Positions 45,387 through 54,553 are shown, counted from the first letter of the stretch. The stretch is DNA of 64,000 nt from a bacterium (GCA_029565685.1 JAKQNR010000009.1:1-64000), one strand, 5' to 3'. Notes: generated from the letters alone by a model not told the origin. A program made the numbers and translations.

Positions 45387-46589
45387 ATGAACAAAAGCCT
45401 TCTCCTGGCCGGATTCTGCCTCCTGTCCTTGCTGCAGGCAGTCCAATCGGCCGAGCCCGTGATCGGGCCCTCCTTTGCCCGTGCGGGTATGGATCGAAAA
45501 TCCCTGGCATGGATCGACACGGTGGTCGCAAAAACCATCGAGGAAAAAACCATCCCCGGCGCTGTGGTGCTGATCTCGCGGCGTGGACAGGTGGTCTATC
45601 GCAAAGCTTTTGGTTATGCCGGATTGGTGCCGGAAAAAATCCCCATGACCATCGACAGAATGTTCGATATGGCCTCGGTCACCAAACCGGTGGCCACCGC
45701 CACCTCGATCATGGTTCTGTGCGAACGCGGCCAGCTGCGCCTGACCGACCGCGTGTCCAACTATCTCCCCGAGTTCACCCGTTATCAGAATCCGGACAGC
45801 TCGTGGGCGGAAGAGGCGCGAATCTGGCATCTGCTCACCCACACCTCCGGCCTGCCGGCCTATACCAACGCGGATACTGCGGCGCTCATGTTGGGACAAC
45901 CGTGTACGCGCGAAGCGCTGGCTCACTATATCGCGGGACTGAAAAAAATGAACGCGCCCGGCGAGGTGTATCGTTACAGCTGTCTGGGATTCATCACCCT
46001 GGCCTATGTGATCGAAAAAATCACCGGCAAGAATGTGCACGAATTCAGCCGCGAGGCGGTGTTCCAGCCTTTGCGCATGCACCACACCACCTATGTGCCA
46101 GGGCCTGATCTGCTGCCCTTGTGCGTGCCCACCGAAGTGGTGAACGGAAAACCCTGGCTCGGCATCGTACACGATCCATTGGCCCGGTTACAGGGCGGCA
46201 TCTCGGGCAACGCCGGTCTCTATTCCACGGCAGACGATTTGGCGCGCTACTGTCAGATGATGCTGAACGGCGGCGTATTGAACCGGGTGCGCATTCTCAG
46301 CCCAGTGACCGTAAAACGCATGATCCATATTGCCGAAACGCCCAGCCAGGCCAAACGCGGCTTCGGCTGGGTGGTCAAAGATGGAGTCTCCTGGGTGGGC
46401 GGCGATCTGCTGCCTGATCTGGGTTACGGCCATACCGGATACACCGGAACCTCCATCTGGATCGATCCATCCACCCAATCCTTCATCATTATTCTGACCA
46501 ATCGCGTCCATCCTCAGGACCAGGGAGAGGTGGATTCGCTGCGCAGCGCCATTGCTAACATCGTAGCCGGCGCCATGATCGATCTGTAA
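45387..46589 (+). CDS. Secreted serine hydrolase, beta-lactamase/esterase class C family
   Basis: 400 residues with a signal peptide (cleavage near VQSA). Active-site S-x-x-K is Ser97-Val-Thr-Lys100 in FDMASVTKPV, the Tyr motif is Tyr197 in RYSCLGF, and the third motif is HTGYTG near residue 350. This is the family of class C beta-lactamases, DD-peptidases and EstB-type esterases; LLTHTSGLP is typical. A periplasmic esterase or peptidoglycan amidase is likelier than a resistance enzyme. It has its own promoter and stands divergent from the M2 peptidase. Confidence 0.88.
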   Translation: MNKSLLLAGFCLLSLLQAVQSAEPVIGPSFARAGMDRKSLAWIDTVVAKTIEEKTIPGAVVLISRRGQVVYRKAFGYAGLVPEKIPMTIDRMFDMASVTKPVATATSIMVLCERGQLRLTDRVSNYLPEFTRYQNPDSSWAEEARIWHLLTHTSGLPAYTNADTAALMLGQPCTREALAHYIAGLKKMNAPGEVYRYSCLGFITLAYVIEKITGKNVHEFSREAVFQPLRMHHTTYVPGPDLLPLCVPTEVVNGKPWLGIVHDPLARLQGGISGNAGLYSTADDLARYCQMMLNGGVLNRVRILSPVTVKRMIHIAETPSQAKRGFGWVVKDGVSWVGGDLLPDLGYGHTGYTGTSIWIDPSTQSFIIILTNRVHPQDQGEVDSLRSAIANIVAGAMIDL

Positions 46590-46659
46590 AATCTGTTGCA
46601 CTTTTGATAAAAATTAGTTAGTTTAATTAATAAAAAACAGATGTCGTTTGCAGAGGAAC

Positions 46660-47022
46660 ATGAAAAAGGGCAACCGGGAAATCGTTGTTATCGGTGATCG
46701 GGTCTTGATCGTACCGGACCTGGGTGAAGAGCGCAGCAACGTGGGCCTGTATTTGCCTAAATGGGCGTTGGAAAAAGAATCGATCCAGGCCGGCACGATT
46801 GTCGAAATCGGGCCGGGCGTTCCCATGGCTCCCCCCACGGATATCGACGAAGAGTCCTGGCGGCCGAAAAATACAACCCCACAGCCTGCCGCTCAGCAGG
46901 CCAAAGTGGGCGATTATGCCGTTTTTTTACGCAAAGCCGCTGTAGAGGTCAAACTGGACGGCGATACTTTTTTAATCGTGCCCCAGGCGGCTCTACTGGT
47001 GCTGATACGGGAACGATCTTGA
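46660..47022 (+). CDS. GroES-like (Cpn10-fold) protein, no GroEL partner nearby
   Basis: 120 residues from ATG 46660 (AGAGGAAC upstream); the frame extends to a TTG 46648 that is not needed. VIGDRVLIVPD, NVGLYLP, GTIVEIGPG and DTFLIVPQAALLVLI fit the GroES barrel, but the usual EKP and mobile-loop sequence differ and about 25 residues (PMAPPTDIDEESW...) are inserted before GDYAVFLRKAAVEV. No groEL is adjacent and no CIRCE element is seen upstream. It may be a specialised co-chaperonin or a GroES-fold protein with another role. Confidence 0.7.
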   Translation: MKKGNREIVVIGDRVLIVPDLGEERSNVGLYLPKWALEKESIQAGTIVEIGPGVPMAPPTDIDEESWRPKNTTPQPAAQQAKVGDYAVFLRKAAVEVKLDGDTFLIVPQAALLVLIRERS

Positions 47023-47070
47023 CGGGTATTCCAGGCGATTCATCCGGTATCGAAGGGAAGGGGATTCGGT

Positions 47071-47619
47071 ATGCAAAACAAGACGATGATTCTTTTGGCC
47101 GCAGCTCTTTTAGCCGTTATTTTTTTTCTTTACATTCTGGAAAAATTTTTCAGCTCTTTCGGCGCCAAAGTAGAAGTCACCAACCCTCCTCATGAGCCCA
47201 AACCTCTGATGCCCTGGGTTCTCGGCTTTGCGTTTCTATTATTCAGCGGCTATTATCTGTTGAGCCATCCCGAAAAGCTTCACGATCTGCGGGTCGATCT
47301 GCTGTCAGTCAGTATGAATTCATCCGCAGAACCTCGCGAATACCTTGACGCCGGCTCTGGTCGTCGCTCCGGCCTCGGCGCCGGCTACGATACCGATCCA
47401 TCCAACAACCGTTATATCATCGGCGGACTCAAGGCTCAGCAACTGAAAAAATTGGACCGGGTGCTCGAGTTCGATAAACGCAACGGTTATCTCAACGAAA
47501 CCACTCTCGAACGATTGGCTGACAGCGATGAAGACGTCGTCCAGGCCTATTACCGGTTTCTCAAATGTAAAAATCTCATGCGTTCCACCAATACCGTCAT
47601 CTATCCCGACGAACGGTGA
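47071..47619 (+). CDS. Membrane protein of unknown function
   Basis: 182 residues with two hydrophobic segments (about 6-27 and 47-65) and a soluble C-terminal half that is polar and helical (KAQQLKKLDRVLEFD, ETTLERLADSDEDV). No family recognised. It begins 48 bases after the GroES-like gene and is followed by a hairpin terminator, so the two may form one transcript. Confidence 0.6.
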   Translation: MQNKTMILLAAALLAVIFFLYILEKFFSSFGAKVEVTNPPHEPKPLMPWVLGFAFLLFSGYYLLSHPEKLHDLRVDLLSVSMNSSAEPREYLDAGSGRRSGLGAGYDTDPSNNRYIIGGLKAQQLKKLDRVLEFDKRNGYLNETTLERLADSDEDVVQAYYRFLKCKNLMRSTNTVIYPDER

Positions 47620-47684
47620 TCAGCTTTTTCGCTCAAACCCATCCCTTCATCATAAGCACGCTTTCACCATTGTGACTTTGCCGT

Positions 47685-47724
47685 CCGCCTGACCAAAAAG
47701 GTAAAATTTTTTCAGGCGGCTTTT
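47685..47724 (+). terminator. Hairpin terminator before the rhamnosidase gene
   Basis: CCGCCTGA (47685-47692) pairs with TCAGGCGG (47712-47719), a 19-base A/T-rich loop, then CTTTTC. It probably ends the GroES-like/membrane protein transcript; it could also be an attenuator for the rhamnosidase. Confidence 0.5.
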
Positions 47725-47746
47725 CGTTTCTTCCGGGAGTATACCC

Positions 47747-50479
47747 ATGAAACTGAAAGAATGCCTGCCGTTTTTTTTGCTCGCTCTTTATGGCGCCGGC
47801 CTGACGGCTGCATCCGCCCGTCTCTCCATCACCCGAATGACCTGCGAATATGCCGTGAATCCCGTGGGCGTGGAAAATCAGCATCCTTCGTTCAGCTGGA
47901 TGCTTCAATCAAACGGCTATAACAAACGCCAGACCGCCTTTCAGATCATCGCCGCCACGGAGCGCCGCAAGCTGAGTCCCGAAAAGGCCGATCTGTGGAA
48001 TTCCGGAATCGTGCGCGAATCACACACGAGCCACATACCCTATCAAGGCCGCATGCTGCGGTCGCGGCAGAGGGGCTGGTGGCGGGTGCGGGTATGGGAT
48101 GAGCAGAACCGTCCTTCCGCCTGGAGCCCGCCGGCCTCTTGGGAGATGGGCTTGCTGCAGCCCTCGGACTGGCAAGCCATGTGGATCGGCAGCGGTCCGG
48201 CGACAGAACCGCGGCCGGAGAGTGGATTTTTTCAGCAGCAAAACGAACAATCCGCTTTTCCCGACACGGTGCACATGAACGGCCGCAGCACGCTGTTGCG
48301 CAAATCCTTTCGCATCGACAAACCGGTGCGCAGCGCGCGTGCCTATGTTTGCGGCCTGGGCTGTTACGAGCTGTACTGCAACGGCCGTCGCGTCGGCGAT
48401 CAGGTGCTGGCGCCGGCCAAAACCAATTATCGCAAATGGCTCTTGTATGATGTCCTCGATCTGAGCCATCTGCTTCATTCCGGCGATAACGCCCTGGGTT
48501 TGATGCTCGGCAACGGCTGGTTCAATCCCTATAAAAAATGGTGGGATCCCTATCGCATGCAGTGGTTCGGCTCCAAGCGTGCGATCCTACAGCTGCACAT
48601 CGATTACCGCGACGGCTCCTCTCAGGTGATCATCAGCGACCGCGATTGGAAAACCGCGCCGGGCCCGGTTCTGTTCTCCTGCATCTATGACGGCGAAGTG
48701 TATGACGCCACCCAGGAACCGAACGGCTGGCGCCAGCCCGGGTTCGACGACAGCGCTTGGGCTCACGCCCACGTGGTGGAAGCGCCCGGCGGCGCGCTGG
48801 TCCGTTCGCTCATGCCGGACATCAAGGTCACTCAGCAGCTCAAACCGATTGCCCTCACCTTTCCCGCAGCCGGCCTGGCGGTGTATGACCTGGGACAGAA
48901 TTTCAGCGGCTGGGTGCGCATGACCTGTCATGGCCGGCGCGGCGAACGCATGACCCTGCGCTATGCCGAAGACCTGAAAACGGACGGCATGCTGGATTTC
49001 ACCAGCAACGAAAAGGCCCTCAACACCGATGTCTATGTGCTCAGCGGATCAGAGAACGAGACCTATGAACCCCGTTTCACTTTTCACGGCTTTCGTTATG
49101 TGCAGGTCAGCGGCCTGGCCTACGCCCCGGCGATCGACGACCTGACCGGCTGCGTGGTGCATACCGCGGTGGACACGCTCTCCACCTTTACCTGCAGCGA
49201 CGAGCTGGTCAACCGCATCCACCGCGCCACCCTTTGGTCGCAGCGCAGCAATCTCATGGGCTACCCCATGGACTGCCCGCAGCGCGACGAACGGCTCGGT
49301 TGGCTGGGCGACGCCATGGTGACCATGGAAGAGGCCTTGGTCAATTTCGACATGGGGAATTTCTACCGCCATTGGTTGGACGGCCTTCGCTATAACCAGA
49401 ATCCGGAGGATGGCGACATCTCCATCATCTCCCCCCGCCCCTATGTGCCCCTAGAGCCGGATCCGACGTGGAGCAGCGCGTACCTGGTGATGGTCTGGCA
49501 CTTTTATCTCCACTACGAAGACCGCGGTTTTCTCCAACGCCACTACCCGACCATGCAGCGCTACATGGAGTTTCTTTCAACGCAAGCCAAAGAGTTCATT
49601 TTGCCCAAATACTGGATCGGCGACTGGGGTTCGACGGCGGAGGGATGGCAGGAGGGCGATCCGCCGCTGGTCAGCACGGCGTTCTATTATTACAACGCAG
49701 TGCTTCTTGCTAAAGCGGCGCACGTGCTGCGCCGACACGATGAGGCACACACCTATGAGCAGCTGGCTGAAAACATACGCAGGGCTCTAAACAACGCTTT
49801 TTATAGCAAGGAAAAACATCTCTACGAACCGGGCAGCCAATTCAGCAACGCGTTTCCGCTTTTCCTTGGTCTGCCGGATTCAGCGGAACGGCCCGCCGTG
49901 CTGCACAACATCCTCAGCGACATCGCCGGTCACAACGGCCATTTCACCGTCGGCGTGCTCGGCGCTAAATACCTCATCGAAGCGCTGACGCAGCAGCAGC
50001 GTGCAGACGCCGCCTGGCGCCTCGTGACGCAAAAGGGCTATCCGAGTTGGGACCATCTGCTGACCGGCCGCACCACCTTGAGCGAATTCTGGAATTTGAA
50101 GGGCTCCCACAACCACGTGATGATGGGCAGCATCGACGCGTGGTTTTTTCAAACCCTGGCCGGCATTCGCGCCGACGAAAACAGACCCGGATATGAACAC
50201 ATTCTCATCGACCCCTTTGTGCCGGATGCACTGGACTCTGTGCAAGCCTCTGTCATCACGCCGCGCGGACCGGTGAAAGTGACGTGGAAAAAGAAAAACC
50301 AGACACGCGCCTATGCCATCGAAATTCCGGCCAACACGACAGCCCGGTTATCGCTGCCGGCCGCTGTTTCCGAGCGCGTCAAGGCGGAACCGCCCTGCGA
50401 GTTTAAGCGCACCCGCGATGACAGGATCACCTGTGAAATCGGTTCCGGGCGATATGCATTCCAAGTGGGAAATTTTTAA
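47747..50479 (+). CDS. Alpha-L-rhamnosidase (GH78), secreted
   Basis: 910 residues with a signal peptide (about 1-22). N-terminal fibronectin-type domain (WWRVRVWDEQNRPSAWSP), a beta-sandwich carbohydrate-binding region (CGLGCYELYCNGRRVGD), then the (alpha/alpha)6 catalytic domain with MDCPQRDERLGWLGDA near residue 508-520 (general acid Glu in DERLGW) and SEFWNLKGSHNHVMMGSI near 780. The C-terminal beta domain closes the protein. It removes terminal L-rhamnose from plant or microbial glycans in the periplasm or outside. GGGAG precedes the ATG. Confidence 0.93.
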   Translation: MKLKECLPFFLLALYGAGLTAASARLSITRMTCEYAVNPVGVENQHPSFSWMLQSNGYNKRQTAFQIIAATERRKLSPEKADLWNSGIVRESHTSHIPYQGRMLRSRQRGWWRVRVWDEQNRPSAWSPPASWEMGLLQPSDWQAMWIGSGPATEPRPESGFFQQQNEQSAFPDTVHMNGRSTLLRKSFRIDKPVRSARAYVCGLGCYELYCNGRRVGDQVLAPAKTNYRKWLLYDVLDLSHLLHSGDNALGLMLGNGWFNPYKKWWDPYRMQWFGSKRAILQLHIDYRDGSSQVIISDRDWKTAPGPVLFSCIYDGEVYDATQEPNGWRQPGFDDSAWAHAHVVEAPGGALVRSLMPDIKVTQQLKPIALTFPAAGLAVYDLGQNFSGWVRMTCHGRRGERMTLRYAEDLKTDGMLDFTSNEKALNTDVYVLSGSENETYEPRFTFHGFRYVQVSGLAYAPAIDDLTGCVVHTAVDTLSTFTCSDELVNRIHRATLWSQRSNLMGYPMDCPQRDERLGWLGDAMVTMEEALVNFDMGNFYRHWLDGLRYNQNPEDGDISIISPRPYVPLEPDPTWSSAYLVMVWHFYLHYEDRGFLQRHYPTMQRYMEFLSTQAKEFILPKYWIGDWGSTAEGWQEGDPPLVSTAFYYYNAVLLAKAAHVLRRHDEAHTYEQLAENIRRALNNAFYSKEKHLYEPGSQFSNAFPLFLGLPDSAERPAVLHNILSDIAGHNGHFTVGVLGAKYLIEALTQQQRADAAWRLVTQKGYPSWDHLLTGRTTLSEFWNLKGSHNHVMMGSIDAWFFQTLAGIRADENRPGYEHILIDPFVPDALDSVQASVITPRGPVKVTWKKKNQTRAYAIEIPANTTARLSLPAAVSERVKAEPPCEFKRTRDDRITCEIGSGRYAFQVGNF

Positions 50480-50563
50480 GCGAACGCAGAGTGGCTGCCG
50501 TCGGCGCATGGCTTCAAAGTGCGCTCTTCTCGCCCATTCAGCAGCCCTGACCTCGATCTGGCG

Positions 50564-51547
50564 TCATCGGCGGGTATACTCTTCCAATAATTTGAGGTAT
50601 AATCGATATTCGGTCAAGGACACGGCCGGCGGCGTCTGATGGTCGACGCCGGGTATATAACCGCCGCTTCGCATCAACGGCTGCAATCGTTCGAATTCGC
50701 GGCGCATCGCCGCCTCTCCCTTGTTCATCACCATCTTGTCATAATGGCCGATCATGCGCAGCCGGGGGAACTGCCGGCGCAGGGCGAATCCGTCCACCCC
50801 GGCCTGCCGCTCCAGCGGCAGCACACCGTCCACGCCCACGGACTGCAGCCAGGGCACCAGGGCGGTGACATCGCCGTCGGTGTCCACAATGACAATCATC
50901 TCCATCTCTTTAAGTCGCTCGATGAGTTTGACATAGTAAGGCGTCATAAACTGCTCGCACAGCGCCCGCGAAATCATCGGACCGTGATTAAAGGACATAT
51001 CCTCAGCCAGAGTCATAAAAGTGGGACACCCCAGCTTTTCGATCTGCTCCAACACCTGCAGGTTGAACTTGAGTAAATCCTCATTCATGCGGTGAATCAG
51101 CTCCGGCTGGTCATAATAGGCCAGCATAAGATCGGTGAATCCCATAAGGGTGCGCGGGAACCAGAAAAAGCCCTCTAGGGTGATCCACACCACCGCCTCA
51201 CCTTTGCTTTGCCGTATGAGCCAAGGCTCCATTGCCGAAATGGCCGAGGAGTGGTCGGGATACAGATGCGGCCGCACTTTGAGATATTCGTCCATACTCG
51301 ACAACATGCCGAGCCCATGATGCTGAATCGCCTCGATGGTGGAATCGGTGGTCGAAAGCCAGAACTGTATGTATGGATCCAATCCGAAATAGTCATGGAT
51401 CTCGAACACGCTGCGTTGCTCCGGCGGCAATCCCTCTTGGCGCCAGCGCTCCAGCGTTTTGTCCCACCACATGGCCCACTCCCAGCGCGGCAGCCGGTCC
51501 ACGGACTGAAAATTCATCACCGCACGAAATCGCTCTACGTGATTCAT
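50564..51547 (-). CDS. Uroporphyrinogen decarboxylase (URO-D) family protein
   Basis: 327 residues with the URO-D fold: NHVERFRAVMNFQSVDRLPRWEW opening, an ITLEGFFWFPRTLMGF middle strand-loop, FMTLAEDMSFNHGPMIS and VDTDGDVTALVPWLQSVGVDGVLPLERQAGVD near the C-terminus. The heme-pathway enzyme has other conserved Arg/Asp residues, so this is more like the methyltransferase (MtaA/CmuA) and sugar-cluster branch, of unknown substrate. It is convergent with the rhamnosidase gene. AGGAAG lies upstream of the ATG. Confidence 0.8.
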   Translation of the reverse strand: MNHVERFRAVMNFQSVDRLPRWEWAMWWDKTLERWRQEGLPPEQRSVFEIHDYFGLDPYIQFWLSTTDSTIEAIQHHGLGMLSSMDEYLKVRPHLYPDHSSAISAMEPWLIRQSKGEAVVWITLEGFFWFPRTLMGFTDLMLAYYDQPELIHRMNEDLLKFNLQVLEQIEKLGCPTFMTLAEDMSFNHGPMISRALCEQFMTPYYVKLIERLKEMEMIVIVDTDGDVTALVPWLQSVGVDGVLPLERQAGVDGFALRRQFPRLRMIGHYDKMVMNKGEAAMRREFERLQPLMRSGGYIPGVDHQTPPAVSLTEYRLYLKLLEEYTRR

Positions 51548-51567
51548 CGCTGTTCTTTTCTTCCTCG

Positions 51568-52284
51568 TTAGAGCCGTCCCTGCATTAGGTAGAACACAAC
51601 CAGTGTGCTTAAAGGTATGGTGATATTGTCCACATCGCGCGGGCTGAACGCCTCGATGACCATGGCCACTGCTCCGCTGACCAGCAGCGCAGACCAGGGG
51701 ATGCCGGTCCCGGTCAGGCCGGTCACCATCAGCATCAACACGCTGCCGGCAACGCCGGCGATGAAAACCGTGAGGCTGCCGACCAAGGTTTTTCTCGCGC
51801 CCAACGTTTGGTACCCGGTTTTTCCGAACCTGGCGCCGAAATAGGGGGCCAGACCATCGCCCCAGGTCATCATCCCCAGGGCGGCGACCGCTGAGACGCG
51901 ATTGAACAGCGCCAGTCCGATCGCCACCATCATAACGGCGAACATCAGCGGCCCGCGCAGCAGTTCACGCGGATTCCCGGTCCGGGTCATGGTCTTGACC
52001 GCCGGATCCTCGGTGTTGTTGGAAAGCCCCTTGGAAAGAAACAGCAGCACCCAGATGAAGGGCATGGCCACGCAGAAAATGCGCGACCAGTGGGAGGCGT
52101 CAAACAACGGCCAAAAGACAACAAAAGAGCCGGCGGCGATGTGGATCACCTTGCGCGATAGGTCCGCTGGAAATCCCCGGGCCACTAGTTTATCCATCAG
52201 ACCGATGACGATGAAAATATACACGATCTCCACCAGTCCGACCAGGCTGTTCCAGATCAGAGAATTGCCAAACCATGGGGTCAT
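51568..52284 (-). CDS. Polyprenol/phytol kinase-like membrane protein (SEC59/VTE5 family)
   Basis: 238 residues, about seven membrane segments. Family marks are DLSRKVIHIAAGSFVVF near residue 43, MTWGDGLAPYFGARFGK near 135, ARKTLVGSLTVF near 160 and AFSPRDVDNITIPL at the end, as in dolichol kinase, phytol kinase VTE5 and related CTP-dependent kinases. It would phosphorylate a polyprenol-type alcohol at the membrane. ATG 52284 is chosen: GGAGG lies four bases upstream, whereas the ATG at 52299 would include that site. It follows the isopentenyl-phosphate kinase gene by 17 bases. Confidence 0.82.
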   Translation of the reverse strand: MTPWFGNSLIWNSLVGLVEIVYIFIVIGLMDKLVARGFPADLSRKVIHIAAGSFVVFWPLFDASHWSRIFCVAMPFIWVLLFLSKGLSNNTEDPAVKTMTRTGNPRELLRGPLMFAVMMVAIGLALFNRVSAVAALGMMTWGDGLAPYFGARFGKTGYQTLGARKTLVGSLTVFIAGVAGSVLMLMVTGLTGTGIPWSALLVSGAVAMVIEAFSPRDVDNITIPLSTLVVFYLMQGRL

Positions 52285-52301
52285 AATGCCTCCTATCATC
52301 C

Positions 52302-53087
52302 TTAACCTTCGTAAGGTTCCTCCTTACAAAGGTGTTGGTCAGAAATAAGTGTGCCGCGTTCTTGGTTGTGGGCAGCGGCCAGCAGGGCGTCCGGTTCCAG
52401 CAGCGACACCAGCTGCACATCGATGCCCGTGCCGGCCAGCGCGCCGATTTCTTCCAGCTTTTTCGCCAGGCCGCCGCTGGCGTCCTGGCTCGAGAGGATC
52501 TCCTTTTGCACCGTAGGAAGCTCGCGGAATGACAACCGGGGAATGGGTCGGCCGTTGCGTAGAATGCCCGGTACATCCATGGCAAAGATCACTTTGCGCG
52601 CAGTAAAAAATCGGGCCAGATAGATGACGATCTGATCCGCCGACAACACTGAGAATCCCTGCCGCCGGTCCAGCGGGCCGTCGCCGTGCAGCACCGGAAT
52701 CAGATTCATCGTTAGACAGCGTTGAATCGGCTCGGCGTGAAAATCGACGATGCGCCGATCCTCGGTGACAAAGAGCATATCCGCAGCGGTAAGCAGGGCC
52801 GGCAGCCGCGCGTCGATCAGGATCTTGATCACACGCTGAGCCAGCTCATCCACCCAATACTGGGTGATCGCCAGCCCCAGACGCCGATCCGGTGTCGCAT
52901 CGTCGCCCAGGCCGATGCGATACTGTTTAGCCGGCGGATGGCCGAAAGAACCGACGCCGTGCGCCAGAATCAGGGGCTCGCAGATTCGCCTAAGCTGCCC
53001 GGCCAAGGCATGAACCACTGGTTCGCGAAAAGAGTAGGGGATCGATTTATCCGTCAGCGCTGAGCCGCCGGCTTTGATCAGGAGCAT
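52302..53087 (-). CDS. Isopentenyl phosphate kinase (archaeal type)
   Basis: 261 residues, amino-acid-kinase fold. LIKAGGSALTDKSIPYSFRE, HGVGSFGHPPAKQY with the catalytic His50, VLHGDGPLD, SVLSADQIVIYLA, FAMDVPGIL and DASGGLAKKLEE all follow Methanocaldococcus IPK in order. IPK makes IPP from isopentenyl phosphate with ATP, a step of the archaeal alternative mevalonate pathway and of prenol-phosphate salvage. IPK is unusual in bacteria. No mevalonate genes are in the window; the partner is the downstream polyprenol-kinase-like gene. Confidence 0.88.
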   Translation of the reverse strand: MLLIKAGGSALTDKSIPYSFREPVVHALAGQLRRICEPLILAHGVGSFGHPPAKQYRIGLGDDATPDRRLGLAITQYWVDELAQRVIKILIDARLPALLTAADMLFVTEDRRIVDFHAEPIQRCLTMNLIPVLHGDGPLDRRQGFSVLSADQIVIYLARFFTARKVIFAMDVPGILRNGRPIPRLSFRELPTVQKEILSSQDASGGLAKKLEEIGALAGTGIDVQLVSLLEPDALLAAAHNQERGTLISDQHLCKEEPYEG

Positions 53088-53168
53088 TGGATTCAGCCTT
53101 GTCGTTTTCTTCGCCTGGTGCCGCCCTTGAAAATAGCAACTCTGATTGTCAAATCACAGATATTTTTA

Positions 53169-53197
53169 TTGACCTTGGCGCGCAGGTTTGCTATTTT
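53169..53197 (+). promoter_or_regulatory. Sigma-70-like promoter of the padR-mrp operon
   Basis: TTGACC (53169-53174), 17-base spacer, TATTTT (53192-53197). The predicted transcription start falls inside the palindrome at 53197-53215. Confidence 0.6.
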
Positions 53198-53215
53198 ATA
53201 TGTTCGAAACATATA
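53197..53215 (+). promoter_or_regulatory. Palindromic operator, likely PadR site
   Basis: TATATGTT-CGA-AACATATA, a perfect inverted repeat with eight-base arms. It contains ATGT...ACAT, the core of known PadR sites, and covers the -10/+1 region of the promoter, 31 bases before the padR ATG. Autorepression is the obvious inference. Confidence 0.6.
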
Positions 53216-53245
53216 TCAGTCCCACTAAAAGCTCGTGAACCGATC

Positions 53246-53623
53246 ATGCACAAACATCCCGCGCACGGCTGCGGCTGCTACAAGGAGCGTCAGAGCCGCT
53301 GGGTGGAGCCCTCTATCCTTTTTTTACTGATGGAAAAACCCTGTCATGGCTACGAACTGATGTCCGCTCTGCCAGAGTTGGGATTCATCAACGGACCGGC
53401 GGATCCGGGCGCCGTGTATCGCACGCTGCGCCATCTGGAAAAAGCAGGCCTGGTGGCCTCCGCGTGGGACACCAGCCACCCGGGCGCAGCCAAGCGGCTG
53501 TACACCATCACCGCCGCAGGTAAGCGCCATCTCGGCCTGTGGGCGGAATCCCTGCGCCGGCGTTGGACCAATCTCGGTGCGTTTATCAAAAAACTGGATC
53601 AGGCGGTAGCGCAAAAAACTTGA
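53246..53623 (+). CDS. PadR-family transcriptional regulator with N-terminal His/Cys cluster
   Basis: 125 residues from ATG 53246. The winged-helix domain begins WVEPSILFLLMEKPCHGYELMSAL and continues GAVYRTLRHLEKAGLV and KRLYTITAAGKRHL, a clear PadR signature; a C-terminal helix gives the dimer contact. The first 12 residues, MHKHPAHGCGCY, are rich in His and Cys and could bind a metal or redox cofactor. The longer frame from TTG 53087 crosses the promoter and operator and is rejected. The gene is followed 29 bases later by an mrp-type ATPase gene. Confidence 0.87.
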   Translation: MHKHPAHGCGCYKERQSRWVEPSILFLLMEKPCHGYELMSALPELGFINGPADPGAVYRTLRHLEKAGLVASAWDTSHPGAAKRLYTITAAGKRHLGLWAESLRRRWTNLGAFIKKLDQAVAQKT

Positions 53624-53652
53624 ATCAAATACTTGAACTGAAGGAGAGTCTC

Positions 53653-54516
53653 ATGAACCACGACTGTGCCGGCCATAACAACCAAACTCTGGACGACGCG
53701 CTGGCGGAAATCAAACTGGAAAAAACGATCAGCGACTTCACCTACAAGATCATCGTGCTCTCTGGCAAAGGCGGGGTCGGTAAAAGCACCACCGCTGCCA
53801 ATATAGCCATGTCCCTCGCCCTGTCCGGCCGCAGTGTGGGTTTGTTGGACATCGACTTTCACGGGCCCAGCATTCCCCGGCTCATGGGCATGGAGAATAA
53901 AAAGGCCGAAGCTCGGGACGGCAGTTTGATCCCGCTCAGCTATGGCGAAAAACTCAAAGTCATGTCTCTGGGTCTGCTGCTGCAGGACGAACGTCAGGCG
54001 GTGATCTGGCGCGGACCCATGAAGATGGGCGCCATCAAACAGCTGCTGCAGGATGTGGAGTGGGGCAAGTTGGACTATCTGATCGTCGACTGCCCTCCAG
54101 GCACCGGCGATGAACCGTTGTCCATTGTGCAGCTGCTGAAAAATCCCACCGGCGCTGTGGTGGTCACGCAGCCGCAGGAGCTGTCGCTGGCCGATGTGCG
54201 CCGGTCCATTAGTTTTTGCGCCCAGCTGAACCTGCCGGTGCTGGGGGTGCTGGAGAACATGAGCGGCTTTATCTGTCCTCATTGCGGCGAAACCGTCGAT
54301 ATTTTCAAGTCCGGCGGCGGGGAAAAATTGGCGCAAGCCATGCAAGTGCCGTTTCTGGGAAAAATTCCCATTGATCCGACCATCGTACAGGCCGGCGACA
54401 ACGGTGAACCCTTTATCTATTTTTACGCCAAGACCGAAACCGCAGCGATTTTCAACCGCATCACGGCCGAGCTGCAGGATAGAATTGAAAAACAGGATGA
54501 CGTTAAAAAAGTCTGA
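53653..54516 (+). CDS. Mrp/NBP35-type iron-sulfur carrier ATPase
   Basis: 287 residues. Deviant Walker A KGGVGKSTTAANIAM near residue 35, DIDFHGPSIPRLMG (switch I), IVDCPPGTGDEP (Walker B), and FICPHCGE (the C-x-x-C that binds the bridging cluster) are all present. These cytoplasmic P-loop proteins carry or insert Fe-S clusters. The N-terminus, MNHDCAGHNN, adds extra His/Cys residues. AAGGAGAG precedes the ATG. Co-transcription with padR and a strong terminator downstream define a two-gene operon. Confidence 0.92.
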   Translation: MNHDCAGHNNQTLDDALAEIKLEKTISDFTYKIIVLSGKGGVGKSTTAANIAMSLALSGRSVGLLDIDFHGPSIPRLMGMENKKAEARDGSLIPLSYGEKLKVMSLGLLLQDERQAVIWRGPMKMGAIKQLLQDVEWGKLDYLIVDCPPGTGDEPLSIVQLLKNPTGAVVVTQPQELSLADVRRSISFCAQLNLPVLGVLENMSGFICPHCGETVDIFKSGGGEKLAQAMQVPFLGKIPIDPTIVQAGDNGEPFIYFYAKTETAAIFNRITAELQDRIEKQDDVKKV

Positions 54517-54553
54517 TTGAAAAGAAAACCGGCCTTCCTATAACCCTTAAAAG

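Noticed and set aside
53087..53245. N-terminal extension of the PadR frame back to TTG 53087
   Set aside because: It would run through the predicted promoter and operator, and family homology starts only after 53246.
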